NCBI RefSeq assembly: GCF_001293465.1
Contig: NZ_JSYZ01000014.1
Location: forward strand, 186,001 to 250,000
Direction of reading: 5' to 3'
Length of the DNA stretch: 64,000 nucleotides
Origin: Pseudomonas asplenii
Lineage (GTDB): Bacteria > Pseudomonadota > Gammaproteobacteria > Pseudomonadales > Pseudomonadaceae
The notes under the pieces are model-generated. The model had not been told where the DNA came from, searched no databases, and worked only from the letters and a program-made list of their open reading frames with translations. This document shows, piece by piece, positions 35,597 through 45,385 of the stretch. Each line of letters opens with the position of its first letter. Position 1 is the first letter of the stretch. A program made the translations under genes and the position numbers.

Positions 35597-36043
35597 TCAG
35601 AGGCCGTGGCGGAATTGAATGAAGCCCGGGCGTTCGGCAATCCGCTCGTACAGCTGGATGGCCGTGGCATTGGTTTCGTGGGTCAGCCAGTGCACCTTGC
35701 TGCAGCCGTCCCGGGCCGCCGTGGCGTACACATGCTCGATCAGCTTGCGACCCAGGCCGGTGCCGCGTACCTCGGGGGCGACGAACAGGTCCTGCAGGTA
35801 GCAGGAATTCTGGATGCTCCAGTTCGAGCGGTGGTAGATGAAGTGCACCAGGCCCACGGCCTTGCCGTCCTGCCAGGCCAGGGCGGCGTGGGTGGTCTCG
35901 GCCGGGTCGAGGAAGCGCTGCCAGGTCGACTGGTAGATGCTGTCCGGCAATTCGGTTTCGTAGAACTTCAGGTAGGCCTGCCACAGCGGACGCCAGACGG
36001 CCTGGTCGGCGGCGGTCACCGGACGGATTTCGATCGAACTCAT
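35597..36043 (-). CDS. GNAT N-acetyltransferase
   Basis: A 148-residue GNAT enzyme with motif A YLQDLFVAPEVRGTGLGRKLIEHV (about 84-107), including the Q/RxxGxG/A loop RGTGLG, and the C-terminal WLTHETNATAIQLYE strand. Substrate unknown. Its start overlaps the stop of the PaiB-like gene by 4 bases, so the two are translationally coupled. Confidence 0.85.
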   Translation of the reverse strand: MSSIEIRPVTAADQAVWRPLWQAYLKFYETELPDSIYQSTWQRFLDPAETTHAALAWQDGKAVGLVHFIYHRSNWSIQNSCYLQDLFVAPEVRGTGLGRKLIEHVYATAARDGCSKVHWLTHETNATAIQLYERIAERPGFIQFRHGL

Positions 36044-36678
36044 GCTGACACTCCTTGATGCATCAATTGGGCGAGGGCTTGGTCCTGGCTGTCGGCACTG
36101 GCCGCCAGCCCTTGTTGTACGCCGGCGATATCGACGGCACTGCGGTTCTGGCTGAGCTTGCGCTTGCCTTCCAGGCGCTGGATCGGCAGGGCGATGCCGA
36201 CGATGGCCTTGAGCATGGTGGCGATGTACGGCTCGGGCGCATCGTCGACTGTCCAGGGGGTGGCCCGGCCGGCTTCATGGCGGTCGGTGAGGGCACCAAC
36301 CAGTTGGCGCAGGCGCCCGGCCTCGTCGAACACCTCGGCCTGGCCGTAGGCGTGCACGGCCGTGTAGTTCCAGGTTGGCACGACCTTGCCGTGTTCGGCC
36401 TTGCTGGCATAGAAGGACGGGCTGACATAGGCATCGACCCCCGGAAAGATCACCAGCGCCTCGGCGCCTTCGGCCAGCTCCTGCCACTGCGGATTGGCCC
36501 GTGCCAGGTGCCCGAGCAGGGTGCCATGGGCGCCCTGGCCCGGGTCGAGCAGCAGCGGCAGGTGGCTGGCCTGCAGGCCCAGTTTGCCGTGGGTGACCAG
36601 GATCGCCAGGCGCGTGGCCTGGATGTGCCGGTGCAGGGTGGGCAGGTCGTGTTCGGCGAAGGCGCTGGGTGTGTACAT
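36040..36678 (-). CDS. FMN-binding PaiB-like protein
   Basis: A 212-residue flavoprotein of the PaiB/split-barrel family. Visible marks are MYTPSAFAEHD at the start, SHLPLLLD, PTWNYTAVHAYG near residue 115 and the helical C-terminus QRLEGKRKLSQNR. PaiB proteins act as negative regulators of protease and sporulation genes in Bacillus, and in proteobacteria are often next to GNAT and MocR genes. It is divergent from the MocR regulator with 90 bases between, suggesting joint control. The ATG is at 36678; the frame to 37032 is the shadow of MocR. Confidence 0.8.
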   Translation of the reverse strand: MYTPSAFAEHDLPTLHRHIQATRLAILVTHGKLGLQASHLPLLLDPGQGAHGTLLGHLARANPQWQELAEGAEALVIFPGVDAYVSPSFYASKAEHGKVVPTWNYTAVHAYGQAEVFDEAGRLRQLVGALTDRHEAGRATPWTVDDAPEPYIATMLKAIVGIALPIQRLEGKRKLSQNRSAVDIAGVQQGLAASADSQDQALAQLMHQGVSA

Positions 36679-36768
36679 GGAAATTTTCCTTGGCGAATAC
36701 CGGCATCCTAGGCAGGCTATTGGTTGGTTGTAAGAGCCATTGTTGATGATTTTCATAGGTCCAATGCC

Positions 36769-38319
36769 ATGCCCAGTCCATCGCTGCCCCTGTCGTTCGA
36801 CCCTGCCGGGATCCAGCTGGATCCGGCCAAGGGCCTCAGCCGCCAGCTCTACCAGGCCCTGCGCCTGCGGGTGCTGGACGGACGCCTGGCCAGTGGCAGC
36901 CGCCTGCCGGCCAGCCGCGACCTGGCCAGCGCCCTGGGGATCTCCCGCAACAGCGTGGTTCGGGCCTATGACCAGCTGTATGCCGAGGGCTTCATCGAGG
37001 GGCGGATTGGCGATGGCACCTACGTTGCGCAATTGCCAGACAAGGCGCTGCCGATCAGAAAGTTGTCCACAAAAATATCCACAGAGTTTTCAACAGGCTT
37101 ATCAACAGAGTTATCCACAAAATCGGTGAAAGATACTGGGATTTCATCCAGTAAAGTTATCCACAATCAGGCACTGGAGCGCATCGAGCGCAACGCGATG
37201 TACGAGCCACCGGAGGGTCCGCCACGGGCCTTTCGGGTGGGAGTGCCGGCTTTCGACCTGTTCCCGTTCGGCGTCTGGGCCAAGCTGCAGGCGGCTTTCT
37301 GGAGAAAACCGGACCTGGCGCAGCTGTGCTACGGCGAGCCGGCGGGGGAGAGGCAGTTGCGCAGCCTGATCGCAGCGTACCTGCGCAGTTCCCGTGGTTT
37401 GTCCTGCTCGCCTGAACAAATTGTGATCACCAGCGGTGCACAACAGGGCATCAGCCTTTGTGCACAGTTGCTGGTGGACCCCGGCGACGGCGTGGCGGTG
37501 GAAAACCCCGGCTACCGGGCGGCGCGGCTGGCGTTCGCGGTAGCCGGGGCGACGGTGCATGGCGTGGCGGTGGATGACGAGGGCCTGGACTGTGCCGAAC
37601 TCGGGCGGTTGCCGGACTGCCGGCTGGCCTATGTCACGCCGGCTCATCAATACCCCACCGGGGTGATCATGAGCCTGGCGCGGCGCCTGGAGCTGCTGGC
37701 CTGGGCCGAACGCACCGGCGGCTGGATCGTCGAGGACGACTACGACGGCGAGTACCGCTACAGCGGCGCGCCGCTGGCACCGTTGGCGGCCCTGGACCGG
37801 CAGGGGCGGGTGCTCTACGTCGGCACGTTCGGCAAGATCGCCTTTCCGGCGTTGCGCCTGGGCTACCTGGTGTTGCCGCCGACGCTGGTGGACGCCTTTT
37901 CCCAGCGTCGTGCATTGGACATGCGCCACTCGGAAGTCAGCACCCAGGCGGTGATGGCCGAGTTCATGGCCGCCGGGCATTTCCAGCGGCATATCCGTCG
38001 CATGCGCCGGGCCGCCCTGAGCCGGCGCAACGCCCTGCTGGCCCACTGGCCGAGCGGCATTCGCGGTTGCGGCAGCCTGCCGGAAGCGATCGCCGGCCTG
38101 CACCTGATGGTGCCGGTCGAAAGTCTTGCGCGCGAGCAGGAGCTGATCGCGCAGGCGGCGAGTGTCGGAGTGGAGATCAGCCCCCTGAGCAACTTCTGGA
38201 TCACTCCGCCGCCGCCGCCGACGGATCGTCACGCCGGGCTGGTCCTGGGTTTCGCGGCCGTCCCGGAGGCGGACATCGAAGCGGCCCTGGGCCGCTTGCG
38301 CGAGGTCTGGCGGAACTGA
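36769..38319 (+). CDS. MocR-type regulator (GntR HTH + class I aminotransferase domain)
   Basis: A 516-residue PdxR/MocR family protein: GntR winged HTH (about 15-85, SGSRLPASRDLASALGISRNSV), a linker (about 85-140), then a fold-type I aminotransferase domain (150-510) with TSGAQQGI, VEDDYDGEY and the PLP Lys in VGTFGKIAF. Such regulators use PLP as effector. The linker has a repeated hydrophobic-Ser-Thr-x unit (LSTK, ISTE, FSTG, LSTE, LSTK), whose DNA is an array of DnaA boxes with rare TTA and ATA codons. It probably controls the divergent PaiB-GNAT genes. Confidence 0.87.
   Translation: MPSPSLPLSFDPAGIQLDPAKGLSRQLYQALRLRVLDGRLASGSRLPASRDLASALGISRNSVVRAYDQLYAEGFIEGRIGDGTYVAQLPDKALPIRKLSTKISTEFSTGLSTELSTKSVKDTGISSSKVIHNQALERIERNAMYEPPEGPPRAFRVGVPAFDLFPFGVWAKLQAAFWRKPDLAQLCYGEPAGERQLRSLIAAYLRSSRGLSCSPEQIVITSGAQQGISLCAQLLVDPGDGVAVENPGYRAARLAFAVAGATVHGVAVDDEGLDCAELGRLPDCRLAYVTPAHQYPTGVIMSLARRLELLAWAERTGGWIVEDDYDGEYRYSGAPLAPLAALDRQGRVLYVGTFGKIAFPALRLGYLVLPPTLVDAFSQRRALDMRHSEVSTQAVMAEFMAAGHFQRHIRRMRRAALSRRNALLAHWPSGIRGCGSLPEAIAGLHLMVPVESLAREQELIAQAASVGVEISPLSNFWITPPPPPTDRHAGLVLGFAAVPEADIEAALGRLREVWRN
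37063..37165 (+). other. Array of six DnaA boxes in the MocR linker
   Basis: Same-strand nonamers: TTGTCCACA (37063), ATATCCACA (37075), TTTTCAACA (37087), TTATCAACA (37099), TTATCCACA (37111) and TTATCCACA (37157). The first five are spaced exactly 12 bases; the sixth lies 46 bases on and is read in another codon phase. Two match the DnaA consensus TTATNCACA perfectly, the rest have one or two changes. The array is AT-rich against its GC-rich host gene. DnaA binding is inferred. Confidence 0.6.
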
Positions 38320-38337
38320 GGGGGTGTCCGGCGTTTG

Positions 38338-38363
38338 AGCCCGGGCAGTCCGGGCGCCGGGCT
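38338..38363 (+). terminator. Possible hairpin after MocR gene
   Basis: AGCCCGG and CCGGGCT flank a 12-base loop 18 bases after the MocR stop. No T tract follows, so termination is uncertain. Confidence 0.3.
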
Positions 38364-38513
38364 ACTTAGTTACCGCGTTCCAGGAAGGGGGCATGGCTAC
38401 TGTCGTGGGCAGAATTCTTTTGCCCAGAGGCTTTTGGTCATGCCCAACGCAACAACTCCAACAGTTTCCAGCTTGCCCGTTTGTCATGTGCCTTCCTGTG
38501 CAGGGGGCGGAGT

Positions 38514-38753
38514 ATGACGGTCATTACGGTCACCGCTCCGGTCAGTGAAAGCGACCAGGCCCTGCATGTCTTCAGCCTCAACGACTGCCTGGCCGCCCGG
38601 CCCGGCCTGGAGAGCGCCACGGCCGACCTGGTGCAGGCGATGCTGGAGGACTTTTTCCCGACCCGGGGAAAAGCGCTACGCAATGCCGCCTTTATCTACG
38701 TCACGCCGGGCGCAACCCCGATGCCCCGGCGACCTATCGGGTCGTCCCGCTGA
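38514..38753 (+). pseudogene. Frameshifted N-terminus of the large toxin-like protein
   Basis: An ATG at 38514 (after GGGGCGGAG) opens a frame that reads MTVITVTAPVSESDQ.. up to IYVTPG at about 38711 and then runs into a stop at 38753. The frame that continues the protein (RNPDAPATYRVVPLNH..) is entered at 38711-38713, one base earlier. A single missing C in the run around 38709-38712 would join both into one protein. It is either a real mutation or a sequencing error. Confidence 0.55.
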
Positions 38754-38857
38754 ACCATCGGCTGATCGACTGCTGGCTGGGAAAGGTTGCCCCGGTTCAT
38801 CCCCTGGGCAGCTACCTGACACTCGACTCGGGCGGCAAGTATCTACCGATACTGGGG

Positions 38858-41800
38858 ATGCGGGCCGACAGTGCGGAACAGCTGGTCAGCGAGTGGGCCC
38901 CGGCGTTGCTGGCGACCTATAAGCAGAGCCTGGTCGACTTCTGGAGTTCGCCAGCCTTGTACCGGTCGTTGGTCCCGAATGCCGGGCGTTCGCCAGCAGA
39001 ACAAGGTACTACGCCCTGGCAGCAACTCTCGGACTTCATTGCCGCACAATTGCGCAAGGCCAGTGCCGCGCTCGCGGGTGATGAACTGGATACCGTGGAG
39101 GCCGTACTCGATTACCCCGATTTCCGGGCCCGTTGCCTGGCGCTGGGAGAGGGTTGCACGAAAGCCTATATCACCCTTGTCGACACCGGAGTCCGAGATC
39201 CCGAGCCGCTATTTCAGCAGGGACTGGTTTTGACGCGGCAGGTGGGTGAACGGCAGATCGTGTTGCTGTACACGCTGCTCGGCGGGATCAAGGCGTTCGA
39301 CTCCATCGTTGCCCTGGAAACCGCCTTGGGATGGACCTTGAGAGACAGTGAACCGGACCAGGGAGAATACTCGCCAGACAACCATGTCTTCGATGCCCTG
39401 GCGGTCACCCTGCTGATGCGGCAATTGGAAAGCATCAGTGCAATCAAGCCGGGCGACTACGGCGACCGTGTCGCTCTCGATCGGCGTTTGCACGAGTTGA
39501 CCGGCCCACAGGCATTGCTCGGCGCCTTTCACGCCGAGCACGAAGCGAAGCTGCTGCAACTGCATGAGTTGCTTCCCGACTGGTTGCGGCAGGCCTCGAC
39601 AGCGGAGCGTGCCACTTACGGCCGCTTCGTCAGCAGGCTGTCAGAGGTGCATCGGTTGCGTGAAGGCGAGGCGTTTCTCGAAGGTATCCCCGGCATCATC
39701 GAGTTTGCCGAGCGGGAGTTGGCCAAGAGCCTGCTCAAGCTTGAACCCAAGGCCGAGAACGTCTCGGTTTCCGATATCCGCGTGACCCTCACGAAGATCG
39801 ACAACAGTCCGTTGGCAGCGGTCGATCCGGGTTTCATCCCTTTTCTGGACCAGCACACCGCGTCTTCCACGCGGGACTACACGGACATGGCACTGGAGAA
39901 CATCGAGGCCTTTCCGCTCTCGGCAATCGCACAGATTCACTATGACAAGCCGACGACAAACGGGGAGCAGGCGGCAGTACCGGGCTGGATGACCTACCCA
40001 CTGTTGCGTGCAGCCGTGAGCGATGCCGATATCGGTGGCAACTATCCCGCCCTGCTCAGGCAGAAGTTGCAGCGCTACACGACCGAGCGGGCCCGACAGA
40101 AGGTGCTCTTCACGCTTTATATGCAGGTCCTGCTGCCGATGCTGGCGCTGGAGCTGCGGTTGACGCAACGGCTGACGGAGCGTGCACGGCTATATGTCAC
40201 GGCCGTGATGAGCCTGGACACCCGGGTGCTGGTGGTGTCGGGACTGTCCATCGTCGTCCGCCCGCTGGCGTTGCTGGCGCATCCTGGCGCGGCGGCGGAC
40301 CGCGTGCTCAATCATTTCGTGATCGGCCCGCGCAGGGTCGATCGAGGGCCGCAGGTGTTGCTGCGACCGGGTGCGGAACAACCCTTGCGCGAGTTTGCGT
40401 CGCTGGCGCACCTGCTGGCGGCTATCCAGGTCGAGGAGACATTGCAGCAATCGGTGTTGGCTGGGCTGGACGACCACAGTCGCAAGATCTATGACCAGGG
40501 TGGCTTTCTTGAGCCGCACCTGACGCGGGTCATTCTCAGTGACTGGGATCTGCCCGAGATTCCCGAGCCGCCCACGCTGGACACCGCGGTATTGTCCGAG
40601 CCGATCGCCGAGGCGCTGTTTGTCGACAGCGTAGAAGCCTTGATCCGGCACGCCGAGGCGATCTCGGTATCCAATGCCGAAGCGCGCCGCAAGCGCCTTG
40701 CCGACCTTGGCTGGGCGTTGTTCAGACTGCTGATTCCATGGGCACCGGCCGCCCTGGCCAGCGTGGGGCTGATCGTGCAGTTGCTGCCCAGCCTCAAGGC
40801 CCTGGCCGATTCGAATACCCGGAGCCCCTGGGCGGCATTCGCCGATGTGCTGTTGAACCTGGCGGCCGTGCTGGTTTATCACCGTCGGCTGTTGTTCGGT
40901 CAACCGCAAGTCGCGGGTGCCGGTGGCACGATCGTCAAGCCAACGGCACGAGGGCGCAGGGGCGGGCTGGCCTTCATCTGGACTCGACGGGGACGCGACC
41001 TGACGACATTCGAGCGGGAGCGGCTCGACCGATTCAGGCTGGCGGCCAACGCCCCGTCCGATATGCAACGGGTCAAGGTGGGTGAGTGGAAAGGGCTCTA
41101 CCAGCGGGGTGGGCTTCTCTATGCCCGTCTCGAGGGTGAATGGTTTCATGTTTCGCGTACCCTCGACGGCTTGAGAATTGCCGATGTCAGTCACCCGGCG
41201 CAGTTGGGGCCCTGGGTGACCCGCGGTGCTTCGGGAACCTGGCAGCTGGAACGGGGGCCTCTTCTGCTGGGCGGTGCTGGCGAACTGAGCCTACGGGGTC
41301 GGAAGAAGCTCAAGTCGCTGGAGTTCCAGGCCCGGAAACTGCTCGAATCGTTGCCGGGCCGGCTGGACAGGGGCGAGAAGACTATGCGCACTGCCCACGG
41401 CCCCGTCGATATCGAGGACCGGCTCAAAAGTGATGCCCTGTTGTTCAGCGACCTGTCGCTGCAGCTGCAGGAGCTGACCCAGGGCATGGCGGAGTATCCG
41501 GAGGAACTGGTGGGCAAGCTTGACGCCGGGGCGGACCTCCTGCGGGCCCAGGGTGTACGCCTGCGTATCGAAAGAGTGAAGATCGACCCACCCTCGGTCA
41601 TCGGCGTCTCGTACCTCAAGAGCCAGAATCAGATCACTATTCGACCGTTGGGGCCGCGCAAGGACATTTCCGGCGGCAAGGGCCGGGACTTCCTGCGCGA
41701 GTACGAGATTTCGGACAAGCAGCGAACCCCCCTGTGGTACGCGCACTTTCACTATCCGAACCTGGATGCTGCAGAGGCCAGCTACACCGCCGCCCACCTC

Positions 41801-41938
41801 AAGACGCCGGCGCAGCGTTTCCAGGGGATCAAGTTCCAGAGGGCACAAGAGCAAGCGGGTCAGGGCGTCGACTCGATCCTGCGCGCCAGGATCGACCCGA
41901 ACTCGGCCAGGACGTTGTTCCTGTCGCCCGCCCCCTGA
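38858..41938 (+). CDS. Large dermonecrotic-toxin-like (DUF6543-type) protein, 5' end disrupted
   Basis: The open frame from the first ATG has 1026 residues; coding sequence continues upstream to about 38711 in this frame and to 38514 after a frameshift, for about 1140 residues in all. I recognise the DUF6543-type toxin family of Pseudomonas from the C-terminal pattern WYAHFHYPNLDAAEASYTAA and TPAQRFQG. There is one hydrophobic pair near residues 620-680 (LLIPWAPAALASVGLIVQLL). No secretion signal is seen. Family members resemble insect-toxin proteins but their activity is unproven. It ends at a strong hairpin shared with the convergent polyamine gene. Confidence 0.65.
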   Translation: MRADSAEQLVSEWAPALLATYKQSLVDFWSSPALYRSLVPNAGRSPAEQGTTPWQQLSDFIAAQLRKASAALAGDELDTVEAVLDYPDFRARCLALGEGCTKAYITLVDTGVRDPEPLFQQGLVLTRQVGERQIVLLYTLLGGIKAFDSIVALETALGWTLRDSEPDQGEYSPDNHVFDALAVTLLMRQLESISAIKPGDYGDRVALDRRLHELTGPQALLGAFHAEHEAKLLQLHELLPDWLRQASTAERATYGRFVSRLSEVHRLREGEAFLEGIPGIIEFAERELAKSLLKLEPKAENVSVSDIRVTLTKIDNSPLAAVDPGFIPFLDQHTASSTRDYTDMALENIEAFPLSAIAQIHYDKPTTNGEQAAVPGWMTYPLLRAAVSDADIGGNYPALLRQKLQRYTTERARQKVLFTLYMQVLLPMLALELRLTQRLTERARLYVTAVMSLDTRVLVVSGLSIVVRPLALLAHPGAAADRVLNHFVIGPRRVDRGPQVLLRPGAEQPLREFASLAHLLAAIQVEETLQQSVLAGLDDHSRKIYDQGGFLEPHLTRVILSDWDLPEIPEPPTLDTAVLSEPIAEALFVDSVEALIRHAEAISVSNAEARRKRLADLGWALFRLLIPWAPAALASVGLIVQLLPSLKALADSNTRSPWAAFADVLLNLAAVLVYHRRLLFGQPQVAGAGGTIVKPTARGRRGGLAFIWTRRGRDLTTFERERLDRFRLAANAPSDMQRVKVGEWKGLYQRGGLLYARLEGEWFHVSRTLDGLRIADVSHPAQLGPWVTRGASGTWQLERGPLLLGGAGELSLRGRKKLKSLEFQARKLLESLPGRLDRGEKTMRTAHGPVDIEDRLKSDALLFSDLSLQLQELTQGMAEYPEELVGKLDAGADLLRAQGVRLRIERVKIDPPSVIGVSYLKSQNQITIRPLGPRKDISGGKGRDFLREYEISDKQRTPLWYAHFHYPNLDAAEASYTAAHLKTPAQRFQGIKFQRAQEQAGQGVDSILRARIDPNSARTLFLSPAP

Positions 41939-41942
41939 TCGG

Positions 41943-41976
41943 CCGCCCTGTCGCCAACGGGGCGGCGACAGGGCGG
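41943..41976. terminator. Bidirectional hairpin between toxin-like gene and polyamine-binding gene
   Basis: CCGCCCTGTCGCC pairs with GGCGACAGGGCGG (13 bp) around an 8-base loop, between convergent genes ending at 41938 and 41981. Confidence 0.65.
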
Positions 41977-41980
41977 AGCC

Positions 41981-43081
41981 TCAGGTGCCCGACTTGATCC
42001 GCGTCCAGGCCCGGGTCCGGGCCCGTTCGGCCTTCTGGTCCAGCGGCTGCAGGGTGTAGAGGGTCTTCATCGCCGCTTCGCTCGGATACAGGTTGGGGTT
42101 GTGGCGGATCGCCGGGTCAACCATTTCGGTGGCGTCCTTGTTCGGGTTCGGGTAGCCGACGAAGTCGCTGATCGGGGCGATCACCTGCGGTTGCAGCAGG
42201 TAGTTGATGAAGGTGTAGGCGTCTTCCGGGTCCTTGGCACCCTTGGGGATCGCCAGCATGTCGAACCAGATCGGCGCGCCTTCCTTGGGCAGGCGCATGT
42301 CCACCACCACGCCGTTCTTGGCGTCCTTGGCGCGGTTGGCGGCCTGGGAGAAGCTGCCGGAGTAGCCGACGGCGACGCAGATGTCGCCGTTGGCGATATC
42401 GGCCATGTATTTGGACGAGTGGAAATAAGTGATGTAGGGGCGAATCTTCAGCATCAACGCCTCGGCCTTTTCGTAGTCCTTGGGGTTCTTGCTGTTGGGG
42501 TTCAGGCCCAGGTGCTGCAGGGCCAGCGGCAGGATCTCCGACGGCGAGTCGAGCAGGGCGACGCCGCACTGCTTGAGCTTGCTGATGTTCTCTTCCTTGA
42601 AGATCAGGTCCCAGCTGTCCACCGGCGCGTTGTCGCCCAGGGCCGCCTTGACCTTGGCCGGGTTGAAGCCGATCAGGATGGTGCCGTACATGTAGGGCAC
42701 GGCGAACTGGTTGCCCGGGTCGTTGGCCTCCAGCAGCTTCATCAGCTTGGGATCGAGGTGGTTCCAGTTCGGCAACTTGCTGCGGTCCAGCGGCTGGAAT
42801 ACTCCGGCCTCGATCTGCTTGGCGAGGAACACGTTGGACGGCACCACCACGTCATAGCCGGAATTGCCGGTGAGCAGCTTGGCCTCCAGCGCCTCGTTGG
42901 TGTCGAAGATGTCGTAGACCAGCTTGACCTGGCTGTTCTGCGCCTTGAAGTCGTCCAGGGCCTTGGGCGTGATGTAGTCGAACCAGTTGTATACCCGCAG
43001 GGTACGGTCTTCGGCGTGCGCCGCGCCGCTGAGCAGGGCGGCGCACAGGGCCGGGGCGATGAGACGCTTGAGTCTGTTCAT
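41981..43081 (-). CDS. Polyamine ABC transporter substrate-binding protein (PotF/SpuD type)
   Basis: A 366-residue periplasmic binding protein with a signal peptide (cleavage near AHA-ED, residue 23) and the family opening LRVYNWFDYITPKALDDFK. The polyamine-site segments YDVVVPSN and YSGSFSQAAN are present. It would capture putrescine, spermidine or acetylated polyamines. No permease or ATPase is adjacent. It lies 12 bases after the acetylpolyamine deacetylase gene, so binding of acetylated polyamines is plausible (inference). Confidence 0.87.
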   Translation of the reverse strand: MNRLKRLIAPALCAALLSGAAHAEDRTLRVYNWFDYITPKALDDFKAQNSQVKLVYDIFDTNEALEAKLLTGNSGYDVVVPSNVFLAKQIEAGVFQPLDRSKLPNWNHLDPKLMKLLEANDPGNQFAVPYMYGTILIGFNPAKVKAALGDNAPVDSWDLIFKEENISKLKQCGVALLDSPSEILPLALQHLGLNPNSKNPKDYEKAEALMLKIRPYITYFHSSKYMADIANGDICVAVGYSGSFSQAANRAKDAKNGVVVDMRLPKEGAPIWFDMLAIPKGAKDPEDAYTFINYLLQPQVIAPISDFVGYPNPNKDATEMVDPAIRHNPNLYPSEAAMKTLYTLQPLDQKAERARTRAWTRIKSGT

Positions 43082-43093
43082 TCTTCTAGTTCC

Positions 43094-44125
<1,032 letters not shown>

Positions 44126-44284
44126 TTATTGTTCTCCGTTGGCGTGGACGTGGGCTCATTCTTGATGCCCGGCGCGGATCGGAGAACGGCAGGAGCGGCC
44201 AAAAGGGGATCGATATGGCCAAAACCTCTGTCCTGATTTCGCCCCTGAATGAGGCAGCGCCGCACCGTTGGGTGGCACGCTCGG

Positions 44285-45277
44285 TCAGGGCCGGAACTGG
44301 CTCGGGCTGACGCCACTCCAGCGCACGAAGGCATGGCGGAAGCTGGCGGTTTCGCTGAAGCCCAGTTCGTCGGCGATCCGGTGGATCGGCAACTGGTCGT
44401 CGGCCAACAGTTGCTTGGCCCGCTCGAAGCGTAGTTCGTCGAGCAGTTCCTGGTAGCTGCAGCCGAGGTCGCGCAGGTGGCGGCGCAGGGTTCGCGCCGA
44501 GCAGTTCATCTGTTCGGCCAGGCCTTCCAGGCCGGGCGCGGTGTGCAACTGGGCGGCGAGCAACTGGCGGATGCGTCCGAGCCAGGCCTGGCGCCCGGTG
44601 AACTCCAGATTCTGCTTGCGGCAGCGTTCGGCCATGGCCTGGTGGGTGATCGGGTCGGCCAGCGGCAGCGGCTGGTCAAGCCAGGTGCGGTCGAAGGCGA
44701 AGGCGTTGCGGGTGGCGCAGAATTGCAGCGGGCAGTCGAAGCTGGTGGTGTAGTCGGCCTGGTAGTCCGGCGCGTCGTGTTCGAAGCGTGCGGCGAGCAG
44801 GGGCAGGGGACGGCCGAGCAGGTCGTCGCAGATGACTTTCAGCGAGACCAGGCAGAACTCGACGTTGAAGGTCGCCAGTTGCGGGCTTTCGCGGTAGTCC
44901 GCGGCGGTGAACCAGATGCGCTCGCCGTCTTCCTCCAGGCTCAGTTCGAAGAGTGTTCCCAATAGCGCCGGATAACGCAGGGCCAGGCGCAAGGCGTCAC
45001 CGAAGGTGGCACTGGTGAGCAGGGCGTAACCGAGCATGCCGTAGGACGAGACGTGCATGCGCCGCCCCAGTTCCAGGCCGATTTCCCGACGCAGGGCCAC
45101 GGCGTTGGCGCACACCTGCATCTCCTGGTTGGTGGTGATGCGGGTGTCGGCGCGGCTCAGGTCTGCGGCGCTGATGCCGCTGCCGGCCAGCAGCGTGTCG
45201 TCGGGCAGGCCCTGTTCGCGGAAGGTCTTGAGCACCAGGGAAACGGCGTTGAGGGTGGTCAGGTGGGAGTGGAGCAT
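44285..45277 (-). CDS. AraC-family regulator (arabinose-binding-like N-terminus)
   Basis: A 330-residue OruR/ArgR-like AraC protein: an N-terminal ligand domain (about 20-200) and a C-terminal HTH_18 domain (230-325, with the second helix set IHRIADELGFSETASFRHAFVRWSGVSPSQFR). It is transcribed in the same direction as the deacetylase, 159 bases upstream of it, and is the likely activator of the two polyamine genes. Confidence 0.87.
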   Translation of the reverse strand: MLHSHLTTLNAVSLVLKTFREQGLPDDTLLAGSGISAADLSRADTRITTNQEMQVCANAVALRREIGLELGRRMHVSSYGMLGYALLTSATFGDALRLALRYPALLGTLFELSLEEDGERIWFTAADYRESPQLATFNVEFCLVSLKVICDDLLGRPLPLLAARFEHDAPDYQADYTTSFDCPLQFCATRNAFAFDRTWLDQPLPLADPITHQAMAERCRKQNLEFTGRQAWLGRIRQLLAAQLHTAPGLEGLAEQMNCSARTLRRHLRDLGCSYQELLDELRFERAKQLLADDQLPIHRIADELGFSETASFRHAFVRWSGVSPSQFRP

Positions 45278-45385
45278 GCTCGATTCCGGCCTTGGGAGGT
45301 GCTTGAGTCGAGCAAGTTGCGTGCCGCCGAAGTCTTTCCTGAGGTCGACACGCTCTTGCAGGATGCAGAGTTTCTCGCGAAGTTT

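Noticed and set aside
37063..37165. Chromosomal or plasmid replication origin
   Set aside because: No dnaA, dnaN or rep gene and no AT-rich unwinding region nearby; the boxes are inside a gene.
38700..38720. Programmed -1 frameshift in the toxin-like gene
   Set aside because: The junction lacks a slippery heptamer and a following stem or pseudoknot; a base loss is simpler.
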